Part shown: piece by piece, positions 38,109 to 50,100 of the stretch
Layout of the letters: each line of letters opens with the position of its first letter
How positions within the stretch are numbered: position 1 is the stretch's first letter
From: Baylisascaris procyonis
Taxonomy: Eukaryota > Nematoda > Chromadorea > Rhabditida > Ascarididae
Assembly (NCBI GenBank): GCA_037389465.1
Contig: JAZARR010000172.1
Span: 2,046,001 to 2,110,000 of the forward strand
Direction of reading: 5' to 3'
DNA: 64,000 nucleotides
Position numbers and translations under genes: made by a program
The notes under the pieces: generated by a model
Databases searched by the model: none
Told to the model about the DNA's origin: nothing
What the model saw: the letters and a program-made list of their open reading frames with translations, nothing else

Positions 38109-38450
38109 GGTGAGGTGAATTTTATGGGCGTTGGAAAGTGATAGATGAGATGATGAAAAGTCGAACGAATAGTGAAGCACAATTCCTCGGGCTGCAACAA
38201 GCCAACTAGCTGACGGCCAACAACTAGGCAGCCACTCTCGTATAAACGTCAGCGAACCGACCGACGCAAACAGCTGTGCCGTTGCTTGCGACGATGCGAT
38301 GCGTAGCACCCTCCCCTCCATCCTCACGCCTACGGTATCAACCGCAACACCACTAACACTAAGCAATCGTGTATATCGAATCGACAGCGACCATGAACAA
38401 CCATCACCTCTCCAAAATTCATCTGCTACTTATAAAGTACAGCTCCCATT
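38109..38450. promoter_or_regulatory. GC-raised patch, possible promoter region
   Basis: Composition between about 37.9 and 38.45 kb is clearly less AT-rich than either flank and CpG is common. Both strands are partly open but no frame looks like a known protein. It could be a promoter or 5' exon region for a gene whose other exons I cannot see. Confidence 0.25.
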
Positions 38451-41400
38451 TCAGTGGACTAATCACATAGGTTTTTGAAATTCTTCTCTCAGATTTTTAA
38501 ATGGCTAAATTCGGCTGATTACTCGCATATGATAATAAATCTCGCATTCCACTGAATTTTTTGTCTCCTTTTCAAATTTTCAAAGAAAATTATAGCGATA
38601 ATGCATTCAAATTGTGAGTGATTATTCTCTGAGTGCTATTCAGGAAAATGATAGTAGTATGCGACTTCATTATGGTTCAATAAGCGAAAGCTGCGTTGAG
38701 AGCAAATCATTCAGTAAGATGAGAGTTTTCTGAACGCAGAAGAGAGAAAATTCTTTGATGACGTTTAAATTCTAGAAAAAAGCCGAAGAAAACGATGGGG
38801 ATGCGATGCTCATCACTCTCGATCATCGAAAACTCTCCACATAATATGTGGATATACTACTGTCTTGATCAAAAATTGAATCATTTCAGAGGCACATAAA
38901 CTCCTGCCAATTATTGGCAGCCGGTGGTCAATAATTTAACAGCCCACGGCCAATGGCCAGTTGAAGTCTCTATCATGACTGCATAAATTTCAAAGCAAAT
39001 GCTATATGCGTTTCGCTTACGTTATTTACTAAACCTTTCGAGCATTCTAAATTATCACACAGCACGTATAGACCCTTGCAAGTGAATGATATCCGATATT
39101 ATATAGCAATGCCTCCATACTCATGCGAATCTCTAATTGCAGTAAACATATTATTATAGTCAATAATGTTCATCAATATAGAGGACTTGATCAAATATCA
39201 ATGAAAAGTCGAGAATGAACTTGCGATATCTCATCGAATTTGTTTGCACAGCTGTCCATATTCAATTGGGTACAATACAATAAAATTCAGTGTCATCACT
39301 GAATAACAAACGAACTGATGACCACCAACTTAAATATGCTTATTTCCACCTTGACTGGCAATAAAAGTTCCCATTTTCATGTTTACTTTCTACTGAGCAT
39401 CAATTTTATTGGTATAAGAGTAATTTTCTATGGAATTCAGAATGCGATAAAGACTATCAAACATAGAGCAATGGGCGTTACCTGTAATTACCACAACAGA
39501 TGCTGCATACGTCCTTACGTTGCTTCGACTAGAAATTCTTCTGCTTATTAATGCCACCTAATATAAGCAATCGTTGTTTATCTGATCCTCCCTCAACTTC
39601 CCCTCCTTCTTATCTTAACCCCCTCCCGCCCCCATCCATTCGCCTAACAATTTGCTATATTTTCGGCCATCGTTCTATGAAAGAAATTTAACCCATTGAT
39701 GTTTATTTACTAACGCGTTGGTAATTACAGCTTGTTTATGATTGTTGGAATGATTTTATATAACTTTCATCATTTAAATGATTCGCTTTTAGTCTTATAA
39801 ACTCTCATGAGCATTTAAATCTCCTTTGTTATTTTAGGTGACAAAATGTTTCTATTCTCTGTGGGTGTCAGGTTCAATACCTCTCGTTGAAATGTCACAT
39901 CAACTTACTCGATAATAATTGAAAAAAATTAAATACTTTTGTTAAAATTAATCGAACGGTAGAAAATATTTCATTTAAGAATGCATATCATCTTGTGTTA
40001 TATAGGGCTACAATTCCACTCAATGTTTGCGTTTTAAAAGATGCTCATCAAACAATATAAAAAACAGTTTCAAATGAGTAAGCAATACACCGGAGGGGCG
40101 TTACATCATCGATGATGAGAGAATAACAACGATAGATGACAAAAAAAAAATTCAACAAGAAATGAGAATCGAACTATTTCCTATAAAATAAACAAACTTT
40201 CAATATTTCACGGTTTTAAATTGCAAAAAAAATAAAAAATAAAAAATTAAAGTCGAATATTTTGAAAGAGTTTCCTTGATTGCCAACTTTTTATTTTCAT
40301 CTTCATGCAAAAAAATCTATTTGAGTGTATTAATTTGTGCAAAAAATTGCAGTTAATATAGATATTAAGCATAAAGCGTTACACTTTGTGTATATTGGTA
40401 CCGATGATAGCTTTCTTATCTAATTAGCTTTGAAATTTTTGAGACGATATTTAGGATCTCTTGATTTCGAAGATGTCTTTCCACACAATAAATAAAAGCT
40501 TTCTAGTATATGATGACAGCATATGTCCGAATTAAGATCGAACAATATTCGTTGTATGCAACACCTTAAATCTAGGCAACTTAAATAACGCTTTAATCAG
40601 CAACACCTAGTAATCAAATCGCATGAAAAATTTTGTTTCACATTTTGTTTCGCTCATTTTATGGTCGTATTCAATAAATTGAAAAAAAAATTTTTTTTTG
40701 AATGATTGAAGCCTTCAGTGTTTTAATTATTGCCGATAATTAATTTATGTAAATTTAAATAAGGAAATTTTAAGTTTGAAATTTAACACAATATTAGGAA
40801 ATCATTGAAATGCATAACAATTTAAAATATTCGTTTCATTAGCGAGAAACAAAAACAAAAATTCTTAAATCCAATGATTTATTGACACGACTAGTTTCGA
40901 AAAAATTAACATTAAAGGTCTTGAACAACGTCTATTATTTTTTTTTTTTCAAGTGATCAAGGATATTTTGCTAAAATGGATACTCTAAGTGGGTGAATTT
41001 TTCGAAAAAACGAGAAATTATTGAATTTTTATTGAAAAGTGAAAAATTACTGAATATTGAAAAATTAAAATTGAAAAAATCCAAAAATTTTTTTTATAAA
41101 TTTCTGAGATTTTACTATGAAACAATTTGCATAACGCAATTAATGGATATCTTTGCATCAGAAATATAATACAATCTATATTATAGTAATAGAATGCGTA
41201 CCCAACTAGAAATGACCGTTCATTGAAGCATGCAACTACGGCTTTCTTTCGCCTTATAAAATATTCATAATCTCAATGCAACAATTTTCTCATTAGTTGA
41301 TGCATCATATTTCCAATCAAAAAACGCTAAATATTTGAAATTCCACGCAAAAAGAAATCAAATTTTCATTCGTCGATTGCTGCAATCGTATATTCTCAAT

Positions 41401-44008
41401 TTCTTTTTTGTTGTACTGAAATTCAATGAAATAATATCAATTAAAATGTTTCAAATGTCGAATAAATCCGATCAATTGAACGCAACGCTACACACTTCCA
41501 CTAATAAAATCTGAAATAGCCACTGAAAGATATGTCTCAGTGAAAAGCTCAAACTCGTCATATTCGCATCTGCGATTTTCAGCGAAATATTCTTTTCATT
41601 ATTTAATCCACTAAGTATCAAAGTCACAGTGCCATTCTTGCTCATATTCTTTAAGCATCGATACTAAAAAAAATAATGAATATATTACGTTTGTCTGTTT
41701 GTCTGTTCGCTTATACGTTTGTCTGCTATGATGCTTCTTTGCCCATGTTTAGGTCAACGCTTATCTGTCTGTAAATTTGTCTGTTCAGCTCAACCACTAT
41801 GCGAATAGGTGAAATCGTTGCGGTGAATGAGGTGAAATCATATATTCTCTTGGAAGAGTGAGTAGAATGGAAGCGAAGTTTTGATTTAATTTGCTTTTAA
41901 ATAAATGAACTTTATGCAAATCGTTCAATTTCTACAACATAAACCAATTTATTCAATTCATCTACTTCAATAGTGTAAATCATATAAAGGTATATATCAC
42001 GGCAGCCATATGAAATATACTTTCAAATATATTTTACTATAAATAAACAGAAATGGCTGAACGAAGAAAGTGGGAAATTGCATTGGATCGTAAGTGCGAC
42101 ATGTGTTTCGCGAAATTTCAAACACAAAAAGTAAAGCGAATTTATAGAATAAATGTACGAACAACAATGCTATAAATTTAGGTTTTACTACGGATCTCCG
42201 ATCTCTCTCCTTTTTCTATGACAATTCGTCTATCGAACTTAAGTGGCCGAGGAGTTATTCAGGTTTCAACGGCTATATTATGGATCTACAAGGAATCGAA
42301 ACTATTTGTACATATCAGCATTGACACACTCAAAACCTGTTAAGGCTCTCGATGTGTCATCCCTGATCAAAAACTCGATGCACAAGCGTATTCAACGCTG
42401 ACTGCCCTGAGATAATAAGCATCTCGAAATGTCTTCAGACAAAATTGTACTCTCCACAGACACGCATCTTGACATGCACTACTATATTTCTGGCTGTAAC
42501 TTTTCTGAGGCATAAGCTGAAAATACCTAGCACATATTAACGCAAAATTACACATAAACGAACATACATTGACACAGATATTCATGGATATCGCAAACAG
42601 ATGTGCATCTACGCATACACTTTGATCACAGTGTTCCCCTCGAAAGGACCTCTCCACATGCCATGTTGGAGGATAAACCGGTTGTCTTGCTAGCGAAATA
42701 ATGCTTTTAATTACAAAAATTATGAAGAGAGATGAGGTGTATTTGCTATTTTGTTTTTCCACTGTTTTTCATTTGTGCGAAGAGATGATAGAGGAATGGG
42801 ATTGAACGATTGCAGAGCTATGAAAATTTTATTGCTTTTTAAAAAAAAAAAGAGGAAAAAGTGATAAAACAATAGCTGAGCAATGAATTCGTGATGTGCC
42901 TTCGCCTTATTGAAGAAGTAATGCCATTATTCGATGCATCGAGTGAATAACGAAATCACCACCTATACGTTCAAATTGAGGATGCGTACATCGGACGATG
43001 GAATTCGATTGATAGACGGTGATATTGTCTGAACGGAAATAAATAATTTGCATCTAATTTTTAGATTTATTCTGTACTTCATAAAAGAGAAGAGACATTG
43101 CAAAAAAAAAATGAAACATCTTTTATGGGCAATATATAAAGCTGCAAAAAGATTGTGCAAATACGATCGATGAATATCACTCGAAGAAAATTTCATGAAG
43201 TTCGTAAATGAATATCATCAAATTCTGCATAATCAGAAAAAGTCGAACCTTATGAAAACGTAACCTTGTGGGCTGCTTTTTCCTCTGCTGATACGAAAAT
43301 TTTTGCGAATGATCCATTTTTGATTAAGCGTTCAACAATGTATTTAAATTTAATCAATTAACAACTTACGTTCGATTCTCAGCAAATATGCAAATAATCG
43401 ACAATGTTATAAAAATCATCAAAAAAATTTTCTTAATTAAGCACAAAACCCTCATGCAAATATTTTTCCTCAATTATAGCATTATTGCATCGAAAAAACG
43501 CTGCAAGAAATTTACTTACTGCATTGTGTGCAATGAGTATTACAATTTTATGCAAAAAAGAATTCCAAAAATGTATTAGTAAAAAATTAAAGAAAAAAGC
43601 TATCATTTGCAATGTCAGTGACATTTTGAAGTCGATTTGAACAATTAATGTCAGTTGTACTTTCGTTTCCTCTCAATTCTTCATCATTTTTCTTCAATAT
43701 CGCAAAACATTTCCGTTCTCCAAAATACAGAATGCAAAGAAGAAAAAAACGAAGAATATGAAAGAAATTTTCATTAAAAATTTGATGTCATGCAAAGATG
43801 TGGAAAAAAATTTCCATTTAAAATTCGAAATCCCACGAAGATACACAAAAAAATTTTCAGCGAAAATTAAAAATCGCCCCAACGATATGAGAACTTTTCC
43901 TTAAATTTTTCATGAATAATCTCGATGCTTCATTTCTTACATTTACGCTCGTTTTTATCTTCATTTTATTCGTATTAAATGAAAGTTTAATATTTAAAAT
44001 CTAATGCG
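38451..44008. other. Gene-poor AT-rich region
   Basis: I see no supported gene. A minus-strand frame of 131 codons at 42367-42762 starts with GTG behind a TGA, lacks any ATG near its head and matches nothing known; I treat it as chance. Octamer-like GTTTGTCT repeats lie near 41690-41785. Confidence 0.55.
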
Positions 44009-44163
44009 CTAATAAACCTTTAATGAACGATTGTATGCTTCTCGTCTAAATTTGCGGTTCTGATCACGTATTAATTTAACCATAAATGCGAGAATGAAGA
44101 GTAGAATCACTTTCGTCACAATTAATGCACTATAAACAAGCGATTCGTTGATTTCTTTAATAT
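44009..44163 (-). CDS. CCP protein exon 7: transmembrane helix and tail
   Basis: It follows TTCTCTTTCAG in phase 1. It encodes EINESLVYS, a 20-residue hydrophobic helix, then RDQNRKFRREAYNRSLKVY and TAG. Basic residues on the inner side fit a type I orientation. AATAAA on the minus strand at 43965-43970 is a possible poly(A) signal. Confidence 0.87.
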
Positions 44164-47100
44164 CTGAAAGAGAATAAAGCCATAATTAAATCTCATCAGG
44201 CAATATTTAACCATTCCCAATAAATGACCATCGATTACAATGAAGCTATTAAGTGAACTTGCCGTCTCTTTTTTTTTCTATTATATATCCGAAAATAGTG
44301 AAAATCTCACACATCACTCATTATTTTAGAATCTTTTGTGATACTTGCAACAAAGGAAAGCATTAAAACTTGTGGATAAGACTTTAACAATTTCGACTTT
44401 TTTTTGTACTACAAATTCCCCAACGATGGGAATGTTAGAAGTATTTGTTGAAATACTTTTTTAGCTCTTTAAAAAATACGAAGGTCTTTTAATCGATGAA
44501 GATACTAATCAGAAATATTGGATAACATCAAAAAAAAAATCTTTTTTCCTTCGAATAAAAGAAAATAGTTTTTCCCAATAGTGTTTGCTGCTGCAAAAAA
44601 AAAAAAATAAAATAAAATAAAATAAAATAAAACAACTTCCAGAACAATAAAAACTTCTATGAGATGGGAATTTGCCAGTCTGTATGCATGGATCATTTAG
44701 GTTTTCTTGATTGGCAGCACAAAATGTAAAAAAAAAAAAGCATTGCCCTTCGTATGGCTCAATAAAATGCGAAAAAATCGAATGCGATGCACTTCTTTAA
44801 AACAAGACAATTGATATTGCTTACATTGTGCATTTAAAATTATCTTCTCATTGTAAAATCTCATCGTAAAAATTGTGCCGTTCATCAATTAAAACTTTTA
44901 ATGGAAACGAATTTATCTTAGAATATAAATTCTTAGATATATGCCAACTCCCAAATTTCCAACACAAATATTCCCATATCGATTCCGTCAACGTAGAACA
45001 ACTCTAAACAGACTCTGAACTCTTGCAATATCCCTCTTCTCGTTATCCGATTCGATATTTCCCTTGAAAGTTTCCCAATAACTACAACTATGGAGAATTT
45101 GTTCGATGTTCCACTATAATGCAGTTAAATGGAAATCGAACACTTTAAAAGAATCAATGAATTCAACATCAATATTGAAGTTTTTATGAAATATATCTTT
45201 TCAGCGTTGAAGAAGAAGCTTTATTAAAGATTTTAGAAATGCTACTACATTCGAAGTATAAAAAATTAAATGAAACGTGAAATTAATTCCTAAGACTATT
45301 TTAAGAAAATATCATTATAAAGAGCGAACATTAGAGATTTCGAAATCGATTTTAAAATTTTTCAATAGAGGTTAAAATCTTTTGGCCGATATAATATCTC
45401 AGCCGATATTTGAATTTTATCAGCTAATATAAATAGTGTTGCTTCTAAGAACTAACCTTCAATACAAGTTGGTAAAGTGTCGTTCCAATAACCGACATCG
45501 GTACATTCGAGCACTCGGCTACCGATAAGTTTGTGCTCTTCAAAACACTCAAATGAAACTCGACTTCCTGGACGAAAAATATTCGACGAATCCTCAGCGA
45601 GATAGTCACCGAGATGAATATATGGTGTTAGGCAATTCACTAAATAACTCAAATTTTGAAATCCCAACAAATCCTTGAGATAATTTCAATTGAACTCTTC
45701 GATCACATAAAATTGAATCGAACAACAGATGAAAACAGTTATCTTAACAAAAAAAAAATGGAATACCGCATGACCTCTGCCAAACCCCGAGGACGGTACT
45801 TTTTGCGAGATGTCGAAACTACATTTTGGAGACCGAGTTTTATTGAAGAAGGAGATCTTATTTTTCACGACGCTTGAGGACGGAATGTGCATAGAAGCGT
45901 TAGCTACACTTATAGGCTTAGCGCCTACGAATTCTAAGATAGAAAAAGAAAAAAGAAGCAGAATTTTGAGGATTAGCTACTTACAGTTTCTTAATAAAGT
46001 TAAGAGCGAACATTTTGGCAATCCCTGATTGGAAACAAAAAATCTGGAAAAGGCCATTATAGAATGACATGAGAGCAGAAGCAAGTCATTCGAGGAGTTC
46101 TACATCAACAGAAAGGAGGTGTGGGCTTCTATTTTTAGCACTATCTCGACACAAACAACCTGAAAGAGAATCTAGGATCTCTTGAAGATATTCCCGAAGT
46201 AATTTTGCATAACATTTACATGCAAAGCATAAATAAATGAATCTTGAAGTTCCTTTCAAACCATTAAAATATTTTTAAAAATATAAATTGAAAGACAATT
46301 TATTTAGTGAGGAAAAGTTTGCTAATTCATAAAAAGTTACGAAACAAATTTAAAATACTTCCAAGAAATGGGTGAATAGCAAAATCAATAGAGATGCTCA
46401 GAATATGCCCGAGTGTATGTGGATGATGTTGCACATCGATCCCCTAAAACCTTGTGAGAAATAAGTGTCTATATGGTACAATCCTAAAAACATGATTAAA
46501 TAAACAGCCATGGGAAAATTTATCCTCAAGCATAATCGAAATATCCGTTACAAGTGTGGATGAAAGGGGAGAGGGAGGAGATAGGAGAGAGGAATTAACG
46601 GGGTAGCAGGAATGCTTCAAGCAGCCCCTCTATGAGAATCAATTCATCCTATAGTATTTCAGTGTTCAACACTGAAATGAACGTATTTTAACGCTCTCTT
46701 CTTCATACAGATTTGAACTAAAATTGCAAGTGAAATTCAACAAATTCGATCGGTTTGCAACATAAAAGCTCTTTGCTGTCGGCCATTGCAAAGCAATAGC
46801 CGTTTAATGTTATGAAGAACTCGAAACTGCATCGTTATTCTCCTATCGACTCTTTTTATCCAAAAACGGTGCTAAATCTGATTCATTTCGTTTATTTTAA
46901 CAGGCCTTCAAAGCGCTCCAATGAGTTCAATCCTGCAGATTAACCCACGCAAAAGCTTTAAACAATCCCAAAGAAAGGGGCCATGTATTACATATAGATA
47001 TATATGGGCATAAAAACATATATGTATGTAAGTATGCACATGCACATATATATTTATAAATATACATAGACACACACATATATACATTTATACATACCTC

Positions 47101-50100
47101 CTCATATAAGATGCGATTCATCTTCACCCTCCCTTCGCGAAAAAGAAATTAACGCCGCGTTTAGATAGCTGAATAATGTCATGAATGGATGAAAGGAAAC
47201 TTTCAAGCTCACATAACAAAATGCAGTAGTGGTATTGGAAGAAGTCTTTCATATAGACCACATCACTATTACATGACGCATACATGGTGAAAACAGAATA
47301 TTAAAAAAAATATTTATATTTTTTAAACAAATTCGTTAAACTATAAAGATAAAAGTTACGTTTTGAAGAACAAAGAGGCCATTTAATCGGATACCACATA
47401 GAACCATCGACGATTTGTGATTCCGCACAAATGACCTCTGAGTGACCATTTAAACGAAGCGATTGCGATTTACAACTTAGAGTGACCTTAAATGGACATC
47501 ATTATGCTTCTTTATAGACTCGTTCAAGTATATTTGCAAAACACGGAGTTTACATACAGTTTTCCGACAACGAAACTATCAAGCATTTCAAAAGGGAAAT
47601 ATGGCGAATATTTTTCGTGCTGCAAAATAGAAACGAACTGAATCGCTCTCTTATGCAATTTAAGAAAATTTGTTGAATTTTTTGTGATTTATAAATGCAT
47701 AAAACAAAGAAAATAAGGAATTATTTAATAATTTTCAATAATATTTTGTAAAAGAGAGGTCTCATTCTTTGGTTTTAGGAAATTCTTGAGTCGGTAAACA
47801 CAATAAGGTATGGACGGTTTGAAATGCACTTCTTCAATTATCTTTTCCATTCAACGATTACATTTCTCTCCCTCTCCCATTCAATGTTGCAAAGGAAGGA
47901 GAAATTTTCAGATGTGAATTCAATTCCCTTCATACACGTGAAGCTATTTGTAAGGTTATTTATAACGACTATTGACAGGCCCTCCTTCCTGTTGCTCACT
48001 TCATGTCGCCGAACTCAGGGGAGAGGCGGGAGGAAAGAAAGAGGTTTGATGAGAAGGAATGTTTAACCCACGACGAGTTTTGGCCTCACTGAGGTTATAA
48101 ATTAGGTTGAATTACCGACAAAATATCGTCACTGTCACTTCTCGCTTCCTCACTTCCACTTCCTGACACAGCGAGGTAGAAGAAAGCAAAGAAATGAGGG
48201 ACGTGACAGGAGGAGGAAAGGGAAAGGCAAGATGGGAGTTCTAATTTGGCTCAGGAAAAAGATGCCTGGGAAATGGCACCTCTCTGACTCGAGAGAACGC
48301 AATAGGCTTTTTATGGTGGCCTAAAGAAATAAAGTCGATGCAGTATAATACATAGACCAATATTTGCATTCGATTTGATCACCGAAAAGGTAGATGCGGT
48401 GGTGCTAAACATCTGAACAACTAATTTTCATAAATGAAAAATCTAACCTTGAATCCAATCGATAGTGTTTCGTTATTCGATGGACAAAGTTGGCTGCTTT
48501 CATTACAAATCGATCCATTAATGGCATACTGTAAATATTTCGGAATTTGTTGTAGAGTGCATCTCGAATGTGTTACTGTAATAGAAAGAAGTCAATGATT
48601 TGACCTACCAGAAATTTTTTATATGTAAAGTATGAGAAATTTAAATAATATGAGGTTTTTTTTTTGATGTTTTAACATGAAGTGCTTATTTCCGCAAGTA
48701 TTGCCTCCTTGTCTTAGATGAAAATCAATTATTGAGCAATCTTTACAGAAACCAACACGGAATGTGCGTAATACTCACCACAAACGATCAACTTGCATAG
48801 TTTTCTGAAGTCTCTAAATCGTTTGACTCAAACAGAAGCGAATCCATCTGTTCCTCCTCCTCTCCTCCACCCCTTCCCGCCTCGACTTCCACCTCTTAAT
48901 TAGGGGATGTAAGTGAAAAGGATGAAATCATTGATGAATTTTGCACATTCAGAAAGTGAATTACAATCAGATGGTAAACATACCCTGGAAACACTTGAAA
49001 AATCTTTATTAAACACTGGAAGCATTGCAAATTTCGTGCATTTGGTGAAGATATCTCAAAAGTTATTAGAATTTGGAAGTTTCAGAATTTCAGAAATTAC
49101 TAGAAATTTTCTGACTTTTTTAGTACTTTCAGTTGGTCATCGAAATCCACTACTTGTCGCTCACTGAAACTAGGATACTCTTAGCAGTTTAAAACGCGGG
49201 TTTTATAAAGAAGTGATCTCTGACAACTTGAAAATATAAGCTACAAATTTCAGGGTTAAAATTTCTCCCAAATTGACAGGGGACATAGAAGAGGGCAAAT
49301 GAGAGGAACAGAGGAATGGAGGGAAAAGCAAGGCTTAGAGGGGGAAGGCTGGTTGGTGCTGAAGGGTACATATCAATATGTGACATGATCTGCAATTTAC
49401 AGGATATAAAATACTGTCCGATGGATATATATTCGCCTCAACATTCGCAATGGAATTTCTTGATTTCATATCAGCCATAATCAAGGTAACTGAACTGATT
49501 TTGAATAAAAATCGGCTTCGAGAAAAATTTGTTTCATACTGCAAAGAAACAAAAACGCAAATTATTTTCGATGAAATTTGAAAATTTTATACGCAAATAA
49601 GTGCGAACGCTCGATCTTTTGTTTGCCGGACGACTGCTCTACAATTGAACTACGTTTTCACTAGCCAAATATGCTAAACGTCATATATTTCCACAAGCAT
49701 GCATTATATAACACACTTTCATGTTATATGTGACAAACTATCGTTGTTTAGGAGAGAAATATTTTTACAAAATATCTTTCAGAATTAACCCTAATATTTT
49801 CAACCAGTGAAAGTTAAGCGCTAACTAATAAGCATTAACAAAAAATATAAGCATTAACTAACCACAAACTGGTGACACATCGGCGACTGGACGTTTATTG
49901 ACTTCATGAACCCATCCAGTATCATCACATCGTAATGTTTGACTGCCGTTTGGTAGTAAACGAGCATCACTTTTTGCGCATCTACAATATTTAAACTCTA
50001 AATCAATCAGAAATTGAAATTACTCTATTCTCATTTAGTAAAGTATCAGTTTGAGCAAGAAAACGATTCACCATCAGCTTCGAGTACCAACTATATTCCA

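Noticed and set aside
42367..42762. 131-codon cysteine-rich minus-strand frame
   Set aside because: It starts at GTG behind a TGA, has no ATG near its head, shows no recognisable domain and has no splice partner.
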